This document shows positions 1-5,541 of a stretch of DNA of 8,690 nt, in pieces (the first letter of the stretch is position 1; every line of letters starts with the position of its first letter). The translations under genes were made by a program, and so were the position numbers. Source of the stretch: CALAED01 sp937891035 (lineage in GTDB: Bacteria > Actinomycetota > Actinomycetes > Streptosporangiales > Streptosporangiaceae). Where the stretch lies: the NCBI GenBank assembly GCA_035642125.1, contig DASQSZ010000179.1:1-8690 (forward strand), in the 5' to 3' direction. The notes beneath the pieces are model-generated. The model had not been told where the DNA came from and did not search any database. It saw only the letters and a list, made by a program, of their open reading frames with translations.

Positions 1-131
1 GGGTGCCCGCCCACGACCGTCACGACAACCGGCCGGGCGGGCGATGAGCCGGGTGGGCTCCCCGCCTCGGGACGGCCGTTGGGCAATTCGGGGACGATCT
101 GGGCCATATCGCAATTCTGTGCAGTATTCAT
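1..131 (-). CDS. 5' end of an unidentified protein, cut by the window edge
   Basis: An ATG at 131-129 on the minus strand opens a frame of 43 codons that reaches the window edge without a stop. After the first eight codons, most third positions are G or C, as expected of a real gene in this DNA. The visible N-terminus is polar and Pro/Gly/Ser-rich from about residue 12 to 33, followed by RPVVVTVVGGH. That ending looks like a beta-strand running into a glycine turn, as at the start of a nucleotide-binding fold, but too little is present to assign a family. GGTGAT lies about nine bases before the ATG as a possible ribosome site. The A+T-rich DNA around the start resembles a promoter-proximal region. 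No function is assigned; it could still be a chance open frame. Confidence 0.45.
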   Translation of the reverse strand, partial: MNTAQNCDMAQIVPELPNGRPEAGSPPGSSPARPVVVTVVGGH

Positions 132-180
132 GTTTTTGAGATCACCAAGGCGAATGGTCTTGGTCTCACCCTTGAGGCGT

Positions 181-210
181 ATGCCCGCGGCGGGGCGGCC
201 ATGCCCGCGG
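181..210. repeat. 10-bp direct repeat ATGCCCGCGG in the 132-350 gap
   Basis: ATGCCCGCGG occurs at 181-190 and again at 201-210, a 20-bp period or about two helical turns. It lies in the gap between the partial left-edge gene and the 3' end of the OsmC-type gene, some 50-80 bases upstream of the partial gene's start. It could be a paired operator for that gene, but such short G+C-rich repeats also arise by chance here. The rest of 132-350 shows only a small CCCG-TTTT-CGGG hairpin at 253-264 and the GGCCGG hairpin listed separately. Confidence 0.3.
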
Positions 211-303
211 AGGGAATTGCTCTCTGATACTCCGTTAGGGCCGGGCCGATCACCCGTTTTCGGGCAGTGCTCAAGTTGTTTTCCGGATTGGCCGCACGCG
301 GTT

Positions 304-319
304 GGCCGGCTGGCCGGCC
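304..319 (-). terminator. Possible terminator hairpin after the OsmC-type gene
   Basis: GGCCGG at 304-309 and CCGGCC at 314-319 form a 6-bp all-G/C stem with a four-base loop, starting 31 bases past the stop codon of the minus-strand OsmC-type gene. There is no T tract, which actinobacterial terminators often lack. The flanking DNA is generally rich in GGCC/CCGG, so the hairpin may be incidental. Confidence 0.3.
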
Positions 320-350
320 GACCGACCGGATCCGGCCATCGAGACCGTCG

Positions 351-761
351 CTAGCGCACTCGGTCGGGCAGCACCTGTTCGACCGGTGTGCCCTCACGCA
401 GGCTGCGGCCCACCGTGCAGTAGCGGTCGTGCACGCGCTCGGCCACGGCGGCGAACACTTCCGCGGCCTTGTCGTCGCCGTCGGGGAGCCCCACGTCGTA
501 GTCGATCGTCACCGGGCCCAGCTTGTTGCGTTCGACCTTCTCCGCCGCGACCGTGGCCGCCAGGCTGACGAGGCGGTGGCCGCGCTGGGCGGTCAGCGGT
601 TCCACGGTGACGATCTCGCAGCCGCCGAGCGCCGCGAGCAGCAACTCGACCGGTGTGAAGTGCTCGTCGTCCGCGGACGCGGTGATGGCGATCGTCGCGC
701 CGCGGTCGTTCGTGGCGCGGAAACCCCCGTCGTCGGTCCGCTCGACGCGTACAGCAGACAT
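351..761 (-). CDS. OsmC/Ohr-family protein (thiol peroxidase-like)
   Basis: The product is 136 residues, the usual size for the OsmC/Ohr family of small cytoplasmic proteins. Characterised members reduce organic hydroperoxides with a pair of cysteines. The two expected cysteines are present: Cys48 in the helix motif LLAALGGCEIVTVE, and Cys115 in RYCTVGRSL near the C-terminus. The segment FTPVELLLAALGGC is typical of the family. I cannot say whether the substrate is a hydroperoxide or something else, because many OsmC-like proteins are uncharacterised, and the gene name osmC would over-claim. The ATG at 761 is supported by GGGAGA seven bases upstream. It lies downstream of glnA on the same strand, but an intervening terminator suggests separate transcription. 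Confidence 0.9.
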   Translation of the reverse strand: MSAVRVERTDDGGFRATNDRGATIAITASADDEHFTPVELLLAALGGCEIVTVEPLTAQRGHRLVSLAATVAAEKVERNKLGPVTIDYDVGLPDGDDKAAEVFAAVAERVHDRYCTVGRSLREGTPVEQVLPDRVR

Positions 762-1011
762 GGCATGGTCTCCCTTGATCGTGGTGCCCTGCGCAACGCC
801 CCCGAGTCCAGAGTTCTTCCCGCGACACTCGAGCTTTGCGGGATGTGTCAGGACCCTGTCAACCTCTTCCCTTCCCGGCCAACCCCGGTCGACCCCACTC
901 CGCCCCCTTGCGCCGGTCCGTCCGTCCCGGTGTGTCGCCCAGATTCCGGGGGAGTCACTCGTGTGCCCGTGTGTGCCGGGGATCGCCCGTGCGTCTCCCG
1001 CCCGATCGAAC
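762..1011. other. Gap without a gene between the OsmC-type gene and the glnA terminator
   Basis: Together with the glnA terminator this is 314 bases without a convincing gene. Frames crossing it are short or are antisense extensions of neighbouring genes. It must hold the OsmC-type gene promoter on the minus strand. TTGACA, a perfect -35 hexamer, is present there (857-862), but I see no good -10 at normal spacing. From about 870 to 1010 the sequence is C-rich on the plus strand and featureless. Confidence 0.5.
846..862 (-). promoter_or_regulatory. Possible -35 box and 11-bp direct repeat upstream of the OsmC-type gene
   Basis: On the minus strand TTGACA lies at 862-857. The plus strand carries TGTCA at 846-850 and 857-861, exactly 11 bp apart, so one copy overlaps the -35 box. 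This is the spacing expected for a regulator binding one face of the helix, about 85-100 bases upstream of the OsmC-type start. No TANNNT -10 is found 16-18 bases downstream, so the promoter call is weak. Confidence 0.25.
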
Positions 1012-1051
1012 GCGAACGCCCCGTCACCCGAGCGGGTGACGGGGCGTTCGC
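1012..1051 (-). terminator. glnA terminator, 18-bp perfect stem
   Basis: The arms 1012-1029 and 1034-1051 are perfectly complementary over 18 bp with a four-base loop (GAGC at 1030-1033). The hairpin starts 24 bases after the glnA stop codon on the minus strand. There is no T tract, the common form of strong terminator in high-GC actinobacteria. Its perfect symmetry would let it act on both strands, but no plus-strand gene ends here. Confidence 0.85.
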
Positions 1052-1075
1052 CGTAGGAACGAAGGCGCGCGCGGC

Positions 1076-2500
1076 CTACACGTCGAAGTACAGCTCAAAC
1101 TCGTGCGGGTGCGGGCGGAGCCGGATCGGGTCCAACTCGTTCTCGCGCTTGTAGGAGATCCAGGTCTCGATCAGGTCGTCGGTGAAGACGCCGCCCTCGA
1201 GCAGGTAGTCGTGGTCTTCCTTGAGCGCCGTCAGCACGGCGTCGAGCGAGCCGGGTACCTGCGGGATCGCGCGGGCCTCCTCGGGCGGCAACTCGTACAG
1301 GTCCTTGTCCACCGGCTCATGCGGCTCGATCTTGTTCCTGATGCCGTCGAGGCCCGCCATGAGCATCGCGGAGAAGGCGAGGTAGGGGTTGCAGGAGGGG
1401 TCCGGCACACGGAACTCGATCCGCTTGGCCTTCGGGTTCGACCCGGTGATCGGCACGCGGATGCAGGCCGACCGGTTCCGCTGCGAGTAGACCAGGTTGA
1501 CCGGTGCCTCGAAGCCCGGCACCAGGCGGTGGTAGGAGTTCGCCGTCGGGTTGGTGAAGGCCAGCAGCGACGGGGCGTGCTTGAGCAGGCCACCGACGTA
1601 GTAGCGAGCGGTGTCGGACAGGCCGGCGTAGCCGACCTCGTCATAGAACAGCGGCGAGCCGTCCTTCCACAGGCTCTGGTGGCAGTGCATGCCCGAGCCG
1701 TTGTCACCGAAGATCGGCTTCGGCATGAACGTCACGGTCTTGCCGGCGGCCCGCGCCACGCTCTTGGTGACGTACTTGTACACCATGAGCTTGTCGGCCA
1801 TCTTCAGCAGCGAGTCGAACTTGATGTCGATCTCGGCCTGGCCGGCGGTGCCCACCTCGTGGTGTTGCATCTCGGTGGCGATGCCCATGGCGATGAGCTG
1901 CTTGACCATCTCCGAGCGCAGGTCGGTGAAGTGGTCCATCGGCGGGACGGGGAAGTATCCGCCCTTGTAGCGCGGCTTGTAGCCGAGGTTGCCGCCCTCT
2001 TCCTTCCGGCCGGTGTTCCAGGCGCCCTCGACGGAGTCGATGACGTAGAAAGACTCCTGCTCCTTGGTCTCGAAACGCACGTCGTCGAAAATGTAGAACT
2101 CCGCCTCGGGGCCGAAGAACGCCGTGTCGGCGACTCCGGTGCCGCGCAGGTAGTCCTGCGCCTTGCGGGCGACGTTGCGCGGGTCACGGCTGTACGGCTC
2201 ACCCGTCAGCGGGTCGTGGACGAAGAACGTGAGGTTGAGCGTCTTGTGCCGGCGGAAGGGATCGATGACCGCCGTCGTCGGGTCCGGAAGAAGGAGCATG
2301 TCCGACTCATGGATCTCCTGGAACCCACGGATCGAGGAACCGTCGAACATCAGCCCTTCGGCGAATACGCTCTCCCCGAAGTTCTCTACGGGGAAGGTGA
2401 AGTGCTGCATGGTGCCCGGCAGGTCGACGAACCGGACATCGACGAACTCCACCCCTTCGCTCTCTATATAACTCAGGACCTCTTCGGCACTGTTGAACAT
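1076..2500 (-). CDS. glnA: Glutamine synthetase type I (GSI-beta)
   Basis: Catalyses ATP-dependent condensation of glutamate and ammonium to glutamine; a cytoplasmic dodecamer and the main ammonium-assimilating enzyme. The 474-residue length is normal for GSI. Visible landmarks are FDGSSIRGF (52-60); metal-binding PEAEF with Glu132 and Glu134; the HHEVGTAGQAEI segment (213-224); the ATP-binding signature KPIFGDNGSGMHCHQSLWKDG region with His272; and NRSACIRVP (342-350). Tyr402 in DLYELPPEE is the expected adenylylation site, so GlnE-type control is likely. The start is fixed by a near-perfect AAGGAGG at 2511-2505, four bases before the ATG; the frame stays open upstream by chance but lacks homology. 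Upstream lie a TAGCTT -10 and a GlnR-type array. The neighbourhood matches M. tuberculosis glnA1. Confidence 0.98.
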   Translation of the reverse strand: MFNSAEEVLSYIESEGVEFVDVRFVDLPGTMQHFTFPVENFGESVFAEGLMFDGSSIRGFQEIHESDMLLLPDPTTAVIDPFRRHKTLNLTFFVHDPLTGEPYSRDPRNVARKAQDYLRGTGVADTAFFGPEAEFYIFDDVRFETKEQESFYVIDSVEGAWNTGRKEEGGNLGYKPRYKGGYFPVPPMDHFTDLRSEMVKQLIAMGIATEMQHHEVGTAGQAEIDIKFDSLLKMADKLMVYKYVTKSVARAAGKTVTFMPKPIFGDNGSGMHCHQSLWKDGSPLFYDEVGYAGLSDTARYYVGGLLKHAPSLLAFTNPTANSYHRLVPGFEAPVNLVYSQRNRSACIRVPITGSNPKAKRIEFRVPDPSCNPYLAFSAMLMAGLDGIRNKIEPHEPVDKDLYELPPEEARAIPQVPGSLDAVLTALKEDHDYLLEGGVFTDDLIETWISYKRENELDPIRLRPHPHEFELYFDV

Positions 2501-2532
2501 CCAACCTCCTTGTGCGCTGGGTGGCTTTCTGC

Positions 2533-2538
2533 AAGCTA
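2533..2538 (-). promoter_or_regulatory. Probable glnA -10 box (TAGCTT)
   Basis: TAGCTT on the minus strand fits the actinobacterial TANNNT -10 and lies 32 bases before the glnA ATG, which would give a leader of about 25 bases containing the Shine-Dalgarno sequence. No recognisable -35 exists 17-18 bases upstream; that position is occupied by the GlnR-type half-sites, as expected of an activator-dependent promoter. Confidence 0.55.
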
Positions 2539-2548
2539 GGAGACCGTG

Positions 2549-2608
2549 GTTTCCCCACCGTGTCCCGTTTGTTTCGCCTGTGTTACGTGGGCTTTGTGCT
2601 GGGTTTAC
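2549..2608 (-). promoter_or_regulatory. GlnR-type operator array of up to six half-sites
   Basis: On the minus strand the DNA reads, at a strict 11-bp period, GTAAA (2608-2604), ACAAA (2597-2593), GTAAC (2586-2582), GAAAC (2575-2571), GACAC (2564-2560) and GAAAC (2553-2549), each separated by six unrelated bases. The four half-sites nearest glnA match the known actinobacterial GlnR consensus (gTnAC-n6-GaAAC repeated twice) closely; the two distal ones match loosely. The array ends about 10 bases upstream of the proposed glnA -10, the right place for activation or repression by nitrogen status. It lies 43-102 bases upstream of the divergent RDD gene and might affect that too. glnR itself is not in the window. 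Confidence 0.85.
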
Positions 2609-2638
2609 ACCGCCTGTGAGCCTCGGAATGGACGGCGG

Positions 2639-2644
2639 TAACGT
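2639..2644 (+). promoter_or_regulatory. -10 box (TAACGT) for a leaderless RDD mRNA
   Basis: TAACGT matches TANNNT and ends six bases before the ATG at 2651, so transcription starting at the usual distance would begin on the A of that ATG. There is no Shine-Dalgarno sequence at useful spacing. No clear -35 is seen. The same arrangement recurs before four other genes in the window, which strengthens the call. Confidence 0.6.
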
Positions 2645-2650
2645 ATGGGC

Positions 2651-3196
2651 ATGGACGATGCGAGGGCCCCGAACCACTCTCCCCACGACCGTACCGGGTC
2701 CCGCGGCAAGCGGCGGGGCGGCGTCCGGGCGCGGGATGCCGCGCACGGTGCGGGGTCGGGCGCCGCGTCCGGCAACTCGGATAGTCCGGACAATCTCGTC
2801 TATCCGGGTGAACGGCTCGGGTTGCCGCGTACCGGCAGCGGCTCGGTCGCCGGATACGGGCGGCGGCTGGGAGCCCTGTTCATCGATTGGCTGGTGGCGC
2901 TGCTCACCGTGTCGTTCATCGCCGCCGCCGCAGGGTGGCGGCTCACACCCGGCAACCTGTGGCCGGTGGCCGCGTTCGGAGTTGAGACCTGGCTGCTCAC
3001 GGCGTTGCTCGGGCTCACGTTCGGCAAACGGATGCTGGGGCTGCGGGTGGTGCGGGTGGACGGCCAACCGGTCGGCCCGCTTTGGGCGCTGGTCCGCACC
3101 GCACTGCTGCTCGCGGTCGTACCGGCGCTGCTGTGGGACCGTGACTACCGCGGTCTGCACGACAAGGCCGCGCAAACCGTCGTCGTACGGTCCTGA
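2651..3196 (+). CDS. RDD-family integral membrane protein
   Basis: A 181-residue protein with a polar, probably disordered N-terminus of about 65 residues rich in Gly, Ser and Arg, followed by an RDD domain. The defining residues are visible: Arg71/72 in YGRRLGALFIDW, Asp79 in the same helix, and Asp171 in RGLHDKAAQTVVV. TFGKRMLGLRVVRVDG (123-138) is a typical RDD connector. I expect three membrane segments, near 75-93, 105-122 and 146-161. The molecular role is uncertain; some RDD proteins have been linked to ion transport or to assembly with partners. It corresponds by position and orientation to Rv2219A. The start at 2651 is preferred because of the leaderless -10; an in-frame ATG at 2645 would add two residues. 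It converges on the DUF4191 gene. Confidence 0.9.
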   Translation: MDDARAPNHSPHDRTGSRGKRRGGVRARDAAHGAGSGAASGNSDSPDNLVYPGERLGLPRTGSGSVAGYGRRLGALFIDWLVALLTVSFIAAAAGWRLTPGNLWPVAAFGVETWLLTALLGLTFGKRMLGLRVVRVDGQPVGPLWALVRTALLLAVVPALLWDRDYRGLHDKAAQTVVVRS

Positions 3197-3198
3197 GG

Positions 3199-3224
3199 GC
3201 GTACGGGTCTCGATGGCCGTACGC
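3199..3224. terminator. Hairpin between convergent RDD and DUF4191 genes
   Basis: GCGTACGG at 3199-3206 and CCGTACGC at 3217-3224 form a perfect 8-bp stem with a 10-base loop. It fills the 33-base gap between two convergent stop codons, starting three bases after the RDD stop and ending five bases before the DUF4191 stop, so it probably ends transcripts from both sides. Confidence 0.65.
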
Positions 3225-3229
3225 GCGCG

Positions 3230-3925
3230 CTAACGGGAGCGGGGCTTGGGGCCCTTGGGCATCCGGACGCCCTTCGGCATGGGACCCTTGGGCATCTTGA
3301 GAGCCTGGGGGAGCGCCCGCAGCCGGTCGTTGACCTCGCCGACCTCGACCTTCTTGAGGTTGCGCGGCAGCTTGGCGATGTGCCGCTGCAGCTTGGCGAT
3401 CGGGATCTGGCCCTCCTCCTCGCCGACCTGGATGTTATAGATCGGCACTTCCTGCGCCGCACGCGAGATCCTGCGCTTCTCCGCGCCGAGCAGCGGTCCG
3501 ACGCGCGCCGCGGGGCCCTCGGAGACGAGGATCACCCCGGGCCGGCCGACGACCCGGTGCACCACGTCCATCGTGCGGTTGGCGTTGACGGCCGGAGTGA
3601 CCGTCCAGTTGCCGCGCATGGTCTCCAGCACGCTGGCCGCCGCGCCGGGCTGGCCGGAAATCAGCTTGTACTGCGTGCGCTGCGCGATCTGGCCGAACAC
3701 GATCATGCCCACGGCCGTTCCGGCCAGGATGCCCATGGGGATCATCAGGATGAGGCCGCCGGTGAGCAGCCCGATGATCACAAAGAGGAGCAGCGTGCCG
3801 ATCGCCGCGGCGAAGACGATGGGGAGGGCCTTCTTGTTGGCCGCCTGGACCATGGAGGCGACCAAGCGGATCTGCTTGATGCGGCCGGGGCGCTCCTCGG
3901 CACCCGCCGTGGGCTTTTTTGCCAT
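3230..3925 (-). CDS. DUF4191 family membrane protein
   Basis: A 231-residue protein matching the actinobacterial DUF4191 family (Rv2219-like), of unknown function, consistently found next to lipA. A basic N-terminus (MAKKPTAG) leads to two hydrophobic segments, about 34-55 and 57-79, joined by a very short turn, so both ends probably face the cytoplasm. The soluble part contains VVGRPGVILVSEGPAARVGPLL (about 125-146), typical of the family. The C-terminus is strongly basic and carries three MPKG repeats (211, 216 and 222) ending in KPRSR. The ATG at 3925 follows a TATCCT box by seven bases with no ribosome site, suggesting a leaderless mRNA. A link to lipoylation is only positional. Confidence 0.92.
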   Translation of the reverse strand: MAKKPTAGAEERPGRIKQIRLVASMVQAANKKALPIVFAAAIGTLLLFVIIGLLTGGLILMIPMGILAGTAVGMIVFGQIAQRTQYKLISGQPGAAASVLETMRGNWTVTPAVNANRTMDVVHRVVGRPGVILVSEGPAARVGPLLGAEKRRISRAAQEVPIYNIQVGEEEGQIPIAKLQRHIAKLPRNLKKVEVGEVNDRLRALPQALKMPKGPMPKGVRMPKGPKPRSR

Positions 3926-3932
3926 GGTCCGC

Positions 3933-3938
3933 AGGATA
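3933..3938 (-). promoter_or_regulatory. -10 box (TATCCT) for a leaderless DUF4191 mRNA
   Basis: TATCCT on the minus strand is seven bases upstream of the ATG at 3925, placing transcription start on or next to the start codon. The -35 region coincides with the lipA hairpin (TTCCGG at about 18 bases), a poor match to TTGACA. Confidence 0.6.
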
Positions 3939-3954
3939 CGGTGATTCCCCGGCC

Positions 3955-3983
3955 GACCGGAAACGCGCCCCGCCTTTCCGGTC
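3955..3983 (-). terminator. Hairpin after lipA
   Basis: GACCGGAAA at 3955-3963 and TTTCCGGTC at 3975-3983 form a perfect 9-bp stem with an 11-base loop, beginning 27 bases after the lipA stop codon. It probably ends lipA transcription before the separate DUF4191 promoter, whose -35 region lies inside the near arm. The lack of a T tract lowers confidence. Confidence 0.5.
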
Positions 3984-4009
3984 CGTGTTCGCCCTTCGCG
4001 TCTTTGCCG

Positions 4010-4960
4010 CTAACCGCGGGCCGTGATGGCCTGACGATAGAGACGGCCGGCGCGATACGACGAGCGGACCAGCGGGCCCGACATCACCCCGGCGAAGCCG
4101 ATCTCCTCGGCCTCCGCACCCAGCTCGACGAACTCCTCAGGCAGGACCCAGCGTTCGACCGGATGGTGGCGCGGGCTCGGCCGCAGATATTGGGTGATGG
4201 TGACCAACTCGCAGCCGGCGGCGTGCAGGTCGCGGAGCGCCTCGCTGACCTCCGCGCGCGTTTCGCCGAGCCCGAGGATGAGGTTGGACTTGGTGACGAG
4301 CCCGGCCTCGCGGGCCGCCGTGATCACCGCGAGCGACCGCTCGTACCGGAACGCGGGGCGAATGCGCTTGAAGATCCGCGGCACCGTCTCGACGTTGTGC
4401 GCGAGTACCTCCGGGCGGGCGCCGAACACCTCGGCGAGCGGCTCGGACTCGGCGTTGAAATCGGGGATCAGCAGCTCGACCCCGCAGCGTTCGCCGGCCA
4501 CCGCGCCGTCGCCGGGCACCAGCGCGTGGATCTGGCGGACCGTTTCGGCATACAACCACGCCCCGCCGTCGGGCAGGTCGTCGCGGGCCACGCCGGTGAC
4601 CGTGGCGTACCGCAGACCCATCGCGGCCACCGACTCGGCCACCCGCCTCGGCTCGTCGCGGTCGTAGGCGGCGGGCTTGCCGGTGTCGATCTGGCAGAAG
4701 TCACAGCGCCGCGTGCACTGGTCGCCGCCGATGAGGAAGGTGGCCTCGCGGTCCTCCCAGCACTCGAAGATGTTGGGGCACCCGGCCTCCTGGCAGACCG
4801 TGTGCAGGCCCTCCGCCCGGACCAACTCGCTCAGCCGGCGATATTCGGGCCCGGTCTTCATCCGGGTCTTGATCCACGGCGGCTTGCGCTCGATGGGCGT
4901 TTGGCTGTTGCGGACCTCGAGGCGCAGGAGCTTGCGTCCCTCGGGCGTTACGGCAGTCAC
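4010..4960 (-). CDS. lipA: Lipoyl synthase
   Basis: Radical-SAM enzyme that inserts two sulfur atoms into the octanoyl chain on lipoyl carrier domains, making protein-bound lipoate for 2-oxoacid dehydrogenases and glycine cleavage. The 316-residue protein has both iron-sulfur cluster motifs: the auxiliary, sacrificial cluster cysteines Cys56, Cys61 and Cys67 (CQEAGCPNIFEC) and the radical-SAM cysteines Cys82, Cys86 and Cys89 (CTRRCDFC). The C-terminal RSSY (299-302) carries the serine that ligates the auxiliary cluster. GVARDDLPDGGAWLYAETV and SNLILGLGET are also family hallmarks. The start is a GTG at 4960; GGGAGG directly abuts it, too close for a working ribosome site, while TAACCT six bases upstream points to a leaderless mRNA. 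lipB lies 1.1 kb upstream, separated by two opposite-strand genes. Confidence 0.98.
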   Translation of the reverse strand: MTAVTPEGRKLLRLEVRNSQTPIERKPPWIKTRMKTGPEYRRLSELVRAEGLHTVCQEAGCPNIFECWEDREATFLIGGDQCTRRCDFCQIDTGKPAAYDRDEPRRVAESVAAMGLRYATVTGVARDDLPDGGAWLYAETVRQIHALVPGDGAVAGERCGVELLIPDFNAESEPLAEVFGARPEVLAHNVETVPRIFKRIRPAFRYERSLAVITAAREAGLVTKSNLILGLGETRAEVSEALRDLHAAGCELVTITQYLRPSPRHHPVERWVLPEEFVELGAEAEEIGFAGVMSGPLVRSSYRAGRLYRQAITARG

Positions 4961-4966
4961 CCTCCC

Positions 4967-4972
4967 AGGTTA
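4967..4972 (-). promoter_or_regulatory. -10 box (TAACCT) for a leaderless lipA mRNA
   Basis: TAACCT on the minus strand is six bases before the lipA GTG, so the predicted first transcribed base is the G of the start codon. No -35 match is seen 17-18 bases upstream. The 130-base gap 4961-5090 also holds the promoter of the divergent UPF0145 gene, which I could not place. Confidence 0.6.
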
Positions 4973-5090
4973 CGTACTCGCCGGCGGCGCGGATCGCCCC
5001 GCCCGGCGCGATCGCATCTCGCATGGGGGCGAGACCGCCGGGGTACACATCTCGTGATCAGCCGGGCGCGCTCCGGAACGGGGGATATCA

Positions 5091-5420
5091 ATGATTATCA
5101 GCACAATGGATGACCTGCCCGGCTACGAGGTGATCGAGGTGCTCGGCGAGGTCTTCGGCCTGACCGTGCGCAGCAGGCACGCCGGATCCCAGTTCGGCGC
5201 GGGCCTGAGGTCCATGTTCGGCGGCGAGCTCAAGGGCATGACGAAGATGCTGAACGAGAGCCGCATAGAGGCGCAGAAGCGGCTCACCGACAACGCCGAG
5301 ACGCTGGGCGCCAACGCCATAGTCGCCGTGCGGTTCGACGCCAATGACCTGGGTGAGCTCGGCCAGGAGATGTGCGCCTACGGCACCGCGGTGCGCGTAC
5401 GGAAGACTACGCCCGCATAA
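5091..5420 (+). CDS. UPF0145 / YbjQ-family protein
   Basis: A 109-residue protein with the UPF0145 (YbjQ, DUF74) architecture: an N-terminal strand and loop MIISTMDDLPGYEVIEVLGEV, a central amphipathic helix (about 45-70, ending AQKRLTDNAETLGANAIVAVRFDA), and a final strand GTAVRVRK. Structures of the family show small ring-like oligomers. The common label of heavy-metal-binding domain is weakly supported; here there is only one cysteine (Cys95) and one histidine (His30), so I do not call it metal-binding. The start at 5091 has GGGGGA five bases upstream and fits the family's usual N-terminus; an ATG at 5106 is less likely. It is divergent from lipA and followed 121 bases later by the DUF1877 gene on the same strand. 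Confidence 0.85.
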   Translation: MIISTMDDLPGYEVIEVLGEVFGLTVRSRHAGSQFGAGLRSMFGGELKGMTKMLNESRIEAQKRLTDNAETLGANAIVAVRFDANDLGELGQEMCAYGTAVRVRKTTPA

Positions 5421-5492
5421 CAATTGGGGCGGATTTTCGGGCTAGTGGCGGTCGATTCGCGTGTTCCCGCCTTTTACCCCTGTGATTCTCTC

Positions 5493-5498
5493 TAGGGT
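5493..5498 (+). promoter_or_regulatory. Possible -10 box (TAGGGT) for the DUF1877 gene
   Basis: TAGGGT fits TANNNT and lies 43 bases before the DUF1877 GTG, allowing a leader of about 37 bases that contains the Shine-Dalgarno sequence. The 17-18-base upstream position has no good -35. If real, the DUF1877 gene has its own promoter rather than depending on read-through from UPF0145. Confidence 0.4.
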
Positions 5499-5514
5499 AA
5501 CAGCCTGTTGTTCC

Positions 5515-5524
5515 ACGACGTCGT
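5515..5524. promoter_or_regulatory. 10-bp palindrome in the DUF1877 leader
   Basis: ACGACGTCGT is a perfect 10-bp palindrome ending four bases before the AGGAGG ribosome site (5529-5534). It could be a small operator between the proposed -10 and the start codon. It has no loop, so it is not a stable RNA hairpin on its own. Confidence 0.25.
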
Positions 5525-5541
5525 ACCCAGGAGGCAACCCC

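Noticed and set aside
267..1154. Plus-strand open frame of 295 codons
   Set aside because: Antisense to the OsmC-type gene, runs through the glnA terminator and into glnA, with low-complexity composition and no family resemblance.
1103..2539. Plus-strand open frame of 478 codons
   Set aside because: Fully antisense to glnA; a consequence of G/C third positions, not a gene.
2501..3175. Open frame extending glnA by 225 codons upstream of its ATG
   Set aside because: It crosses the GlnR-type array and the divergent RDD gene, has no similarity to glutamine synthetase, and the ATG at 2500 has an excellent ribosome site and the normal family N-terminus.
4961..5090. Possible riboswitch or small RNA between lipA and UPF0145
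   Set aside because: No conserved aptamer motif or strong hairpin; the lipA mRNA appears leaderless, leaving no room for a leader element.
3380..5113. Plus-strand open frame of 577 codons
   Set aside because: It lies antisense to DUF4191 and lipA, both with clear family motifs, and its composition is the Arg/Ala/Asp-rich pattern of a high-GC shadow frame.
5461..5541. Upstream extension of the DUF1877 gene to 5461
   Set aside because: The extra 27 codons cover the -10 candidate and the ribosome site; the GTG at 5542 has AGGAGG seven bases upstream and fits the family start.
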